This document shows positions 27,543-35,337 of a DNA stretch of 64,000 nucleotides, one piece after another. Under the pieces are notes generated by a model. That model did no database searches. It saw only the letters and a list, made by a program, of their open reading frames with translations, and was not told the origin of the DNA. This DNA comes from Fontisphaera persica. Lineage in GTDB: Bacteria; Verrucomicrobiota; Verrucomicrobiia; Limisphaerales; Fontisphaeraceae. Position 1 is the first letter of the stretch; each line of letters begins with the position of its first letter. The DNA lies in assembly GCF_024832785.1 (NCBI RefSeq), contig NZ_CP116615.1, forward strand, positions 3,348,001 to 3,412,000. Reading direction: 5' to 3'. The translations under genes and the position numbers were made by a program.

Positions 27543-29183
27543 ATGAAAATCAGCCTTGCCTCGCCCGCGGTTCTCGCCCTGCTTTGCGCCAGCACGCTGG
27601 CCCAAGCGCAGGTGCAGTCATCGCCCGCCACTCCCGGCCAGGTCAAAGCCCTCTCCGAGGGATTGCACGGCTACATCGGTTTTTCGCATGACCGCCCCCC
27701 CGCCGAGGGCCAGTTCACGGCTGGCATGGGTTTTTATGTGGCCGTGTGGCCCCTGATTGACCAGCCTCTGGCGAATTTCCAAATCGGCCTGCCCAGCTCC
27801 TGGGTGATGCCGGACAACTCGGACAACAAAGACCGCCCGCTCGCGCCCGAAGGCACCCTGGCCCGGCAATGGAAAGAACGCGGTCCCACCTGGAGCAGCG
27901 TTTTCCAAACCCTCGAAGGCGGCGTGGGCTACTGGGCGCGCAATCATTGGCGCTACGGCCCGCCCAAGTTCAGTCTCAACGCCACCCCGCAATGTTACGA
28001 TTACGAAATCGGCTCGCCCGGCTGGTCTTTTTTCTACAGCAACGAAGCCCTGCCGGATGACCGCCTGGGCATCGCCCAGCTCAGCAATCGGCTGCTTATT
28101 CCGCCTGACGCCCTGCCTTTTGACGGCAACCCGAACGGTGAATTTTTGGGCTACACCTGGATGGCCCTGCCCTTCACCGACCCCACCACTGGTGACCCGC
28201 CCACCGGTGACCAAAGCTGGACCTGTTTTCTGAATGCCGAAAACTTCAAGGGCCCCATCGCTTATTACATCCCGGAAACCTGGAGTAAAATTGGCAAGCT
28301 CTTCAACTATCCCTTCCTTTACGGGCGCGGACTGGACGCTCGCCCGGGCATCATGGGCGGCGGGGCCATGGAAATCAACACCGTGCCCCGCCTCGAAAGC
28401 CAGGACGCACAGGGCAACCTCTACTGCAAAATCCCCAAACTTCAGTTTCCCGTGGACGCCCAGGGCCGCGCCCTCTTGGTGCAGGAAGTCACCTATTACT
28501 CGAAAGCCGCCTTGTACGAGCCTTTCAAACGCTGGCGTGATGGCGGACCCGTCTGCCCAGGGCGCTTTGACGAACAACACTCGTGGAAGCCCAAGCTGAA
28601 TACCCGCAACCCCCGTTACACGCAGGCCGGCAAAACCATCAAAGGCGTGGAGACCGTCCTCCAACCCCGCATTTTTCCCGGCAACATCTGGGGATTGGAA
28701 TGGGCCACCAACACGCCTTATGCCGCGGGGCAATTCCCGCAATACTTCAAACCAGTGGGTGAGGAACGCCAGGTCATCGCACCGGCGGACGTCCCCGCTG
28801 AAACCCAACTGGCCAAAGCCGCCTTTAAACTGGCCCAGCCGGGGCCACCCTACACCTCCCCCAATAAAGGAGCCTGGACCAAACCCGGCCCGCAGCGGGG
28901 CCCCTTCACGGCCCACTTGCGCGATGGTTCCGTGGTCACTTATTACTGGTACCGTTTCGTGGACCAACCGTCTTTTCAACAATATTCCTGGAGCGACGAA
29001 AAAAAGGCGAAGTTGCAGGCTTTCGTCGAAAAGATTCATCTCCATTGGACGATTCACCGGGAATACATGCCGCCGCCCGCTCATGGCAAACTCGTCCGGC
29101 TTGACCCCGGCCTGCTGGTGACGCCGCCGCCGGGACTGGAAGCGGGGTATGTGCCCATTGTGACCCATCAGGCCAGCCGGTAG
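27543..29183 (+). CDS. secreted protein of unknown function
   Basis: A 546-residue protein with a signal peptide (MKISLASPAVLALLCASTLAQAQ). I do not recognise the mature part. It is rich in Trp, Tyr, Pro and Gly, with motifs such as WPLIDQPLANFQIGLPSSW, YWARNHWRYGPPKFSLN and a C-terminal PSFQQYSWSDEKKAK, looks globular, and has no membrane helix or heme motif. It lies 15 bases after the Tat oxidoreductase and is probably co-expressed and co-exported, possibly for the same polysaccharide or sugar substrate. That link is inference. Confidence 0.7.
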   Translation: MKISLASPAVLALLCASTLAQAQVQSSPATPGQVKALSEGLHGYIGFSHDRPPAEGQFTAGMGFYVAVWPLIDQPLANFQIGLPSSWVMPDNSDNKDRPLAPEGTLARQWKERGPTWSSVFQTLEGGVGYWARNHWRYGPPKFSLNATPQCYDYEIGSPGWSFFYSNEALPDDRLGIAQLSNRLLIPPDALPFDGNPNGEFLGYTWMALPFTDPTTGDPPTGDQSWTCFLNAENFKGPIAYYIPETWSKIGKLFNYPFLYGRGLDARPGIMGGGAMEINTVPRLESQDAQGNLYCKIPKLQFPVDAQGRALLVQEVTYYSKAALYEPFKRWRDGGPVCPGRFDEQHSWKPKLNTRNPRYTQAGKTIKGVETVLQPRIFPGNIWGLEWATNTPYAAGQFPQYFKPVGEERQVIAPADVPAETQLAKAAFKLAQPGPPYTSPNKGAWTKPGPQRGPFTAHLRDGSVVTYYWYRFVDQPSFQQYSWSDEKKAKLQAFVEKIHLHWTIHREYMPPPAHGKLVRLDPGLLVTPPPGLEAGYVPIVTHQASR

Positions 29184-29421
29184 GGCGCTGCCGCGTGCTG
29201 CCAAGGGGCCTGCTGCCGCGGCGTCGGTCCATTCTATGGTGACCCGTAAATTAGGCTGGATTTTCAGTCCAAGTCCCGCATTGCGGGCGCGCTTCCGGAT
29301 GTGATAAGCTGTTGGTGGTAACCCAGTACAACGGCCCTGCGAAGGGCGGCCCCCATGGTGGGAAGTGCTGCTTGTTGCCAGGGGGATGCGCCTTCCCGCA
29401 CCGCCAGAGTCGCAAACCGCC

Positions 29422-31644
29422 ATGATGTCTGCGCCGCCAGCCACCGCCAGCCCGGGCAACGCCATGAACGATATATGGGGAGGGCTCGCTGCCATGCTCG
29501 TGGCGTTGCCTTCCTCCATCGCCTTTGGCATCGCCATCTATCTGGCGCTGGGACGCGAGTTTCTGGCGCAAGGGGTGATGGCGGGCATTCTGGGCGCCGC
29601 CGTTCTGGGCTTGGTGGCGCCCGCCTTGGGCGGCGCTCCCCGGCTGATTACTGCGCCGTGCGCCCCCGCCGCCGCGGTTTTGGGCACCTTGGCGCTGCAC
29701 CTCACGCACGAAGCTGGTTATCCGCCCGCGCAAGCCGCCGCCATGCTCGGGCTGGTGGGCCTCATCGCCGGCGTTCTCCAAATATTTTTCGGCAGCATCG
29801 GCGCCGGCAAGGTTATCAAGTATATCCCGTATCCCGTGGTCAGCGGCTATCTGACGGGTGTCGGCATCTATATTTTCCTTGGTCAACTCCCCAAATTTCT
29901 CGGTGCCACTGGCAAGTCCCCCTTTGCCGTGCTCCTGCACCCTGCAAGCTGGAATGGGGCGGCCGTGGCGGTGGGCGCCCTGACCATCGTGGGCATGGTG
30001 GGGGCTAAAAAAATCACGCAGAAGATTCCCGGCGCAATCATCGGCCTGACCGCCGGTCTGACCGCCTATGGTTTGCTGGCACTGGCCATGCCGGAATTGC
30101 GCACTTTTGCCAAAAGCAACCCGCTGATTATCGGCCCGCTGTTCACCGAAGGCGGCCTCGAGGCCGGTTTTTGGGGGGAACGCCTCCGCCTGTGGGCCGC
30201 CATGCCGCTGGCCCGGTTGCAGGAGGCCATCATGCCGGCATTGACCCTGGCCGTTTTGCTTTCCATAGACACGCTGAAAACGTGTGTGGTCATGGATACC
30301 CTCACCCGCAGCCGTCACAACTCCAACCGCGAGCTACTGGGCCAGGGCACGGCCAACCTGCTGTCCTCGCTGGCCGGCGGCCTGCCCGGCGCTGGCACCA
30401 TGGGCGCCACCCTGGTCAACCTCAACAGCGGCGGACGCACCCGCCTGAGTGGCGTATATGCCGGCGCGTTCGTGATTGCTGCGGCGGTTTTGCTGGGCAA
30501 CGCCCTCGGCTGGATTCCCCTCGCCGCCCTGGCCGGCATCCTGATGGTGGTGGCCTGCCGCATGATGGACTGGCACAGCTTCCACCTGCTCAGGCAACGC
30601 GCCACCGTGCTGGATTTTGCCGTCATCGCCACCGTGGCCATCATCGCGCAATTCAGCCTCATCGCCGCCACCGGCGCCGGCCTGGCCCTGGCCATCCTGC
30701 TTTTCCTGCGCGAGCAAATGCGCGGCTCGGTCATCCGCCGCAAAATCCACGGCCATCAAATCTCCTCCAAACAATACCGCCTGCCCGCCGAAAAAGAATG
30801 CCTGCTGCAATACGGCCATCTCACCACCGTTTGCGAGCTGCAAGGCAGCCTGTTCTTTGGCAATACCGAGAAATTGTACAATGAGCTGGAGCCGGATTTG
30901 AAAATGAGCCGCCGCGTGATTTTGGACTTTCGCCGGGTGCAATCCGTGGATTTCACCGCCGCGCACATGCTCGAACAAATGGCCCTGACCCTGCGGGACC
31001 GTGGCGGGCAGCTTGCGTTTAGCGGCGTGCCCGAACACCTGCCCACCGGCCAGAATCTCCGGACTTACCTGGAGCAGGTGGAAGTGGTGGGCCCCCAGCA
31101 TCCCGTGCCCATTTTTGACACGCTGGATGAAGCCCTGGCCTGGGCCGAGGATGGCATCCTGGCCGAACAACGCCTCCTGGCCGCCGGCAATGACCCCCCC
31201 TTGGAATTGCCGGAAATTGAATTGCTCCGGGAATTTGAAGCAGACCACACCCTGGGCGCCCTGGGCCAATGTGTCGAGCAACGCACCTGCGCGGCGGGCG
31301 AGGTCATCTTTCGCCAGGGCGAGCCGGGCGATGAATTATTCCTCATCCGTCAGGGACAAGTGCGCATCAGCCTGCCGTTGGAAGGCGGCCAACATCACCT
31401 CATCGCCACCTTTGGCCGCGGCAATTTCTTTGGGGAAGTGGCTTTTCTGGACCGCGGCCTGCGCTCGGCCGATGCCGTCGCCGCCACCCCCACCCAGCTT
31501 TACGTCATCTCCCGCCGCCGGTTTGACGAGCTTTCCCGGGCCAATCCCATCCTGGGCGTTAAACTCTTTGCCCGGCTGGCGCGCGGCCTGGCCATTCGCC
31601 TGCGTTACACGGACGCCGAATTGCGGGCGCTTAAAGAGACGTGA
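29422..31644 (+). CDS. SulP transporter with STAS and cNMP-binding domains
   Basis: A 740-residue inner-membrane anion transporter of the SLC26/SulP type. The transmembrane part (about 15-425, 10-14 helices) begins DIWGGLAAMLVALPSSIAFG. A STAS domain (about 455-560; CELQGSLFFGNTEKLY, ILDFRRVQSVDFTAAHMLE) follows, then a C-terminal cyclic-nucleotide-binding domain (about 625-720) whose phosphate cassette FGEVAFLDRGLRSADAV has the needed Glu and Arg. ATG 29422, 29425 and 29464 are possible starts. The cNMP domain suggests gating by cAMP, fitting the two cyclases in the window. The anion (sulfate or bicarbonate) cannot be decided. Confidence 0.9.
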   Translation: MMSAPPATASPGNAMNDIWGGLAAMLVALPSSIAFGIAIYLALGREFLAQGVMAGILGAAVLGLVAPALGGAPRLITAPCAPAAAVLGTLALHLTHEAGYPPAQAAAMLGLVGLIAGVLQIFFGSIGAGKVIKYIPYPVVSGYLTGVGIYIFLGQLPKFLGATGKSPFAVLLHPASWNGAAVAVGALTIVGMVGAKKITQKIPGAIIGLTAGLTAYGLLALAMPELRTFAKSNPLIIGPLFTEGGLEAGFWGERLRLWAAMPLARLQEAIMPALTLAVLLSIDTLKTCVVMDTLTRSRHNSNRELLGQGTANLLSSLAGGLPGAGTMGATLVNLNSGGRTRLSGVYAGAFVIAAAVLLGNALGWIPLAALAGILMVVACRMMDWHSFHLLRQRATVLDFAVIATVAIIAQFSLIAATGAGLALAILLFLREQMRGSVIRRKIHGHQISSKQYRLPAEKECLLQYGHLTTVCELQGSLFFGNTEKLYNELEPDLKMSRRVILDFRRVQSVDFTAAHMLEQMALTLRDRGGQLAFSGVPEHLPTGQNLRTYLEQVEVVGPQHPVPIFDTLDEALAWAEDGILAEQRLLAAGNDPPLELPEIELLREFEADHTLGALGQCVEQRTCAAGEVIFRQGEPGDELFLIRQGQVRISLPLEGGQHHLIATFGRGNFFGEVAFLDRGLRSADAVAATPTQLYVISRRRFDELSRANPILGVKLFARLARGLAIRLRYTDAELRALKET

Positions 31645-31705
31645 GCCTCCGGGTATGGCCTCAAAAGGCCGAGTGGGGAGGCAAAGGGGCGCGCGCAAGA
31701 AAAAA

Positions 31706-31782
31706 TGGCGCATCCATCAGGAGTCGAACCTGAAACCTTCTGATCCGTAGTCAGATGCTCTATCCAATTGAGCTATGGATGC
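31706..31782 (-). tRNA. tRNA-Arg (anticodon ACG)
   Basis: Reading leftward from 31782, the sequence folds as a full cloverleaf. The acceptor stem is GCATCCA/TGGATGC, the D-arm GCTC...GAGC, the anticodon stem TCTGA/TCAGA with loop CTACGGA (anticodon ACG), and the T-arm TCAGG-TTCGACT-CCTGA. Discriminator G and an encoded CCA complete the 3' end. Decoding of CGC and CGA would need A34-to-inosine editing by TadA. Five Ts follow the CCA, perhaps a minimal terminator. Confidence 0.97.
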
Positions 31783-32045
31783 GCCCTAGCGCATAAAAAT
31801 GTAATCAGCACCGGCAGTTGGCGCAAGCAGTTTTATTGGGAGCACCAGGCGCTCCCCCTGCCGGAGCCCATGGTCACCGTTGCGATGGCTGTGGACCGCT
31901 TGACCTCCTCCGCCCAAGGGAGGCGCCATGAAGCCCTATAAAAGCGTTGCTAATGCAAGCGGGAGTCGGTTATAAGGAAGGGGCGGCGCGGCGGCCTTTG
32001 AGAGGTGGGGTGCAAGGGCGTGGCGCCATTTTTCAGCGTGATTTT

Positions 32046-32708
32046 ATGGCAAAAGCAAACAAAGCCTATGTGTTGTTTGGCGCCCCCGGCTCGGGCAAGG
32101 GCACGCAAGCCGAACAATTGGTCAAGCATTACGGATTTGTGCACGTGGCGACGGGAGATTTGTTTCGGGAAAACCTGAAGCAAAACACCCCGCTGGGACA
32201 ACTGGCCAAGGGCTACATGGAGAAAGGCGCCCTGGTGCCGGACGATGTGACGGCCCGGATGCTCAAGGAGCGGCTGCAACGCGGAGACGAAGCGCCCGCG
32301 TATTTGCTGGACGGTTTTCCGCGCACACTCCCCCAGGCGCAAATGCTGGAGGAGATTTTGCGCGAGCTGGGCATCCGCCTGGCGGCGGTGATTTTTATTC
32401 AGACCAGCGATGATTTGATTGTCCGGCGGCTGGGCGGGCGCTTGATTTGCAAAGCCTGCCAGACGCCTTACCACAAGACCAATCGTCCCCCCAAAAAAGA
32501 AGGTATTTGCGACCGCTGCGGCGGGGAGTTATATCAACGGGCGGATGACAATCCAGACACGGTGCGGGCGCGGCTGGCCACCTTTCACTCGCAGACAGCG
32601 CCGCTGATTGAGTACTATAAAAAGGCGGGGCTGCTGCATCCGGTGAACGGCGAAATCAGCGCCGAGCAAACGCTGCAGGAAATCAGTGAGATACTGAAAA
32701 AGTATTGA
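32046..32708 (+). CDS. adk: adenylate kinase, zinc-LID type
   Basis: A 220-residue enzyme catalysing ATP + AMP = 2 ADP. Start ATG 32046 (MAKANKAYVLFGAPGSGKGT) places the P-loop at about residues 12-20. It has ATGDLFRENL, LLDGFPRTLPQA and a long LID carrying two Cys pairs (CKAC and CDRC) that would bind structural zinc, as in Gram-positive and thermophile enzymes. The frame upstream of 32046 is not homologous. It is monocistronic, downstream of the leftward tRNA gene. Confidence 0.95.
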   Translation: MAKANKAYVLFGAPGSGKGTQAEQLVKHYGFVHVATGDLFRENLKQNTPLGQLAKGYMEKGALVPDDVTARMLKERLQRGDEAPAYLLDGFPRTLPQAQMLEEILRELGIRLAAVIFIQTSDDLIVRRLGGRLICKACQTPYHKTNRPPKKEGICDRCGGELYQRADDNPDTVRARLATFHSQTAPLIEYYKKAGLLHPVNGEISAEQTLQEISEILKKY

Positions 32709-32790
32709 GCAGCCGCTCCCGGCATGGAAACGGCGCCGACAGGACCGGAGGGAGGGAAGTCGCGGTCTCCACGGCCCGGAAAGGTACGCC

Positions 32791-34164
32791 ATGAGGCTTG
32801 GCATCATCTTCATCTGGCTGGCGGGCGAGCTCAGTGCGCTGGCGGCGGCGCCTTGCCGGTTGGAAATTGTGGAGGAAGGCACCGGCTGGCCGGTGCCGCT
32901 GGTCGAACTACGCACCACCCACAATGTCCGGTTCGTCAGCGACAACGCCGGCGTAATCGCCTTTGACCTGCCGGAACTGATGGGGCGGGAAACGTGGTTT
33001 GACGTGGTGGGCCACGGCTACGAGCGTCCCAAAGATGGTTTCGGCTACCGGGGTGTGCGCTTGACGCCGGAGCCCGGGAAGACGCTGCGCATTGAAGTCC
33101 AGCGCACCATCATCGCCCGCCGCTTGGGGCGCCTCACCGGTGCGGGGTTGTTTGCGGAGAGCCAGAAGACCGGGCGCGAGCTGGACTGGGCGGAGTCGGG
33201 CGTGCTGGGGTGTGACAGCGTCCAAAACGCGGTGCACCAGGGGCGGCTGTATTGGTTATGGGGTGACACCACCCTGGCGCATTATCCCCTGGGGATATTT
33301 CACATGACCGGCGCCACCACGCCCATCCCGGCCCTGACCAACTTCACCCCGCCTCTGCGCCTGCAGTTCGAGCATTTCCGGGATGGGCAGGGGCGGGTCA
33401 AGGGACTGGCGCCGATGCCCGGCAGCGGCCCGACCTGGTTGACGGGGCTGGCCAGTTTGCCGGCCCGGGACGGCAGCGCCAAACTGGTGGCCAGTTACTC
33501 CAAAATCCGCAATCACCTGGAGGCTTACGAATGGGGCCTGTGTGTGTGGAATGAAGCAAACGCCCAATTCGAGCGGCGCCAGGTGCTCTGGACCAAATCC
33601 GAAAAATCGCCCCGCCCGCCCCCGCTGCCGCAGGGGCATCCGGTGTTATGGCGGGATGAACAGGGGGCGGAATGGGTGTTGTTTGGGGACCCTTTCCCGC
33701 GGCTGCGTTGCCCAGCCACCTTTGAGGGCTGGCAAGATACCAACACCTGGAAGGAAATCCTTCCGCCCGCCCATCTGGTGTCGGCGGCGGACGGCAAAAC
33801 GGTCAAACCCCACACCGGCTCCATCGCGTGGCATCCGTGGCGGAAACGATGGGTGACGGTGTTCATGGAGGCGTTTGGCAAACCTTCGGCCTTTGGCGAA
33901 TTATGGTATGCCGAGGCCGCCTCGCCCTTCGGTCCGTGGGGACCGGCGGTGAAGGTGCTCACGCATGAGAACTACACCTTCTACAACCCGCGCCTCCACA
34001 TTGAGTTTACCCCGCCCGACTCGCCCATCCTGATTTTTGAAGGCACCTACACCGCCGAGTTTGCGGATAAACCGCAGGTTACCCCGCGCCACAATTACAA
34101 CCAGGTGCTCTACCGTCTCGATTTGGATGACCCGCGATTGAAACCCGCGCAAGTCGCCCCGTGA
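32791..34164 (+). CDS. secreted beta-propeller-like protein, unknown
   Basis: A 457-residue protein with an N-terminal signal (MRLGIIFIWLAGELSALAAAP), a small beta domain of carboxypeptidase-regulatory type (about 25-110: VPLVELRTTHNVRFVSDNAGVIAFD), and a larger repeat-like domain with YWLWGDTTLAHYPLG, SYSKIRNHLEAYEWGLCVWNE and IAWHPWRKRWVTVFMEAFG. The second part resembles the five-bladed propeller of glycoside hydrolases or DUF4185 proteins. No catalytic triad can be assigned. It converges with an oxidoreductase 12 bases away. Confidence 0.65.
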   Translation: MRLGIIFIWLAGELSALAAAPCRLEIVEEGTGWPVPLVELRTTHNVRFVSDNAGVIAFDLPELMGRETWFDVVGHGYERPKDGFGYRGVRLTPEPGKTLRIEVQRTIIARRLGRLTGAGLFAESQKTGRELDWAESGVLGCDSVQNAVHQGRLYWLWGDTTLAHYPLGIFHMTGATTPIPALTNFTPPLRLQFEHFRDGQGRVKGLAPMPGSGPTWLTGLASLPARDGSAKLVASYSKIRNHLEAYEWGLCVWNEANAQFERRQVLWTKSEKSPRPPPLPQGHPVLWRDEQGAEWVLFGDPFPRLRCPATFEGWQDTNTWKEILPPAHLVSAADGKTVKPHTGSIAWHPWRKRWVTVFMEAFGKPSAFGELWYAEAASPFGPWGPAVKVLTHENYTFYNPRLHIEFTPPDSPILIFEGTYTAEFADKPQVTPRHNYNQVLYRLDLDDPRLKPAQVAP

Positions 34165-34176
34165 TTTGCCGCCCCC

Positions 34177-35202
34177 TCAGGCGCGCGCGCCTTGTTGTTG
34201 AATCTGCCGGGTGATTTCCAAGGCCAAATCCAGCGCCCGCTTGGCCATGGCGCCACTCACCGCGGGCTCGCGTCCCGCCTGAGCGCAGCGGACAAAATGC
34301 TCCAGCTCCAGCCGCAGCGGTTCGCCTTTTTCAATGGGCACCGGCTCGCGCACGATGCGCCGCCCGGCAAATTCACTCACCAGCGTCGCCTCCTTGCCCG
34401 CCAGCAACTTTTTGAGCAGCGAACTCTCCTGCTCCTCCGCGCGGGCCAGCCGGTAGATGAATCCCTCCTGGGCGCGGTAATCGAGCGAAATGTAACTGGG
34501 CTGCGGCCCGCCGCTGAAGACGCGGATTTTCCGCATCCGCTCGGGGCTGACGCGGCTGACGGTGAGGTTGGCCACGCAGCCGTTGGCAAAGCGCAGGCGG
34601 GCATTGGCAATGTCCTCGGTTTGGCTGAGCACGGAGACACCGACGGCGTCCACCGCCGTCACGGGCGAAGGCACAAAGGCCAGCACGACATCCAAGTCAT
34701 GAATCATCAGGTCGAGCACCACCCCAATGTCCATGCTCCGTTTGGGATACGGCGAAAGGCGATGCGTCTCGATGAAGCGCGGCTCGGTGGCAGCCTTTTG
34801 CAGGTAGGCAAACACGGGATTAAACCGCTCCACGTGGCCCACCTGCAGAATGCAATGGCGCCGCGCGGCCAGTTCCACCAGCTCGGCGGCCTGCGCGGCC
34901 TGGTCCGTCATCGGTTTTTCCACCAGACAATGGCGGCCGGCCTCCAACGCCTGACGGGCCAGGGCATAATGGGTGACTGTGGGGGTGACAATGCTCAGGG
35001 CCTCAGCGGCGGCCAGGGCGGCTTCCACCGAAGCCAGCACCGGCACGCCGCATTTGGCCGCCACCTGCGCGGCCACCTCGCGGTGGGTATCATAAACACC
35101 CACCAACTCCACCATGCCGGCCGCGGCCAGCTCGGCGTAAATACGGGCGTGTTCCTTGCCGAGCGCCCCGGTGCCCACAACGGCCACTTTAAGTTTCTTC
35201 AT
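34177..35202 (-). CDS. Gfo/Idh/MocA family oxidoreductase
   Basis: A 341-residue cytoplasmic NAD(P)-dependent dehydrogenase. It has the Rossmann motif VAVVGTGALGKEHARIY, TPTVTHYALARQ, the intact catalytic Lys in HCLVEKPMTDQA, and the Asp/His pair in VLDLMIHDLDVVLAF. The start is ATG 35202 (MKKLKVAVVG). The sequence resembles the group that includes UDP-N-acetylglucosamine 3-dehydrogenase-like proteins found beside lipid A genes (GnnA). Here no gnnB or lpxA is adjacent, so the substrate is open. Confidence 0.9.
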   Translation of the reverse strand: MKKLKVAVVGTGALGKEHARIYAELAAAGMVELVGVYDTHREVAAQVAAKCGVPVLASVEAALAAAEALSIVTPTVTHYALARQALEAGRHCLVEKPMTDQAAQAAELVELAARRHCILQVGHVERFNPVFAYLQKAATEPRFIETHRLSPYPKRSMDIGVVLDLMIHDLDVVLAFVPSPVTAVDAVGVSVLSQTEDIANARLRFANGCVANLTVSRVSPERMRKIRVFSGGPQPSYISLDYRAQEGFIYRLARAEEQESSLLKKLLAGKEATLVSEFAGRRIVREPVPIEKGEPLRLELEHFVRCAQAGREPAVSGAMAKRALDLALEITRQIQQQGARA

Positions 35203-35337
35203 CCCGCGCAGGAGCGTAATCCGGCCTCCGCCGGCTGGCAAGGCGCTGGAAGCAAGGCCAGAGAAAAGGACTCGCCTTGCTTATAAAAAGCGCGCTGTTC
35301 CCCTGTTACGCCCCACTCCCGGCGGCTCGACTCGTGC

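Noticed and set aside
27618-29537. A 639-codon open frame antisense to the secreted unknown protein
   Set aside because: The opposite frame has a signal peptide, correct operon spacing and better composition. The antisense frame also runs into the SulP gene.
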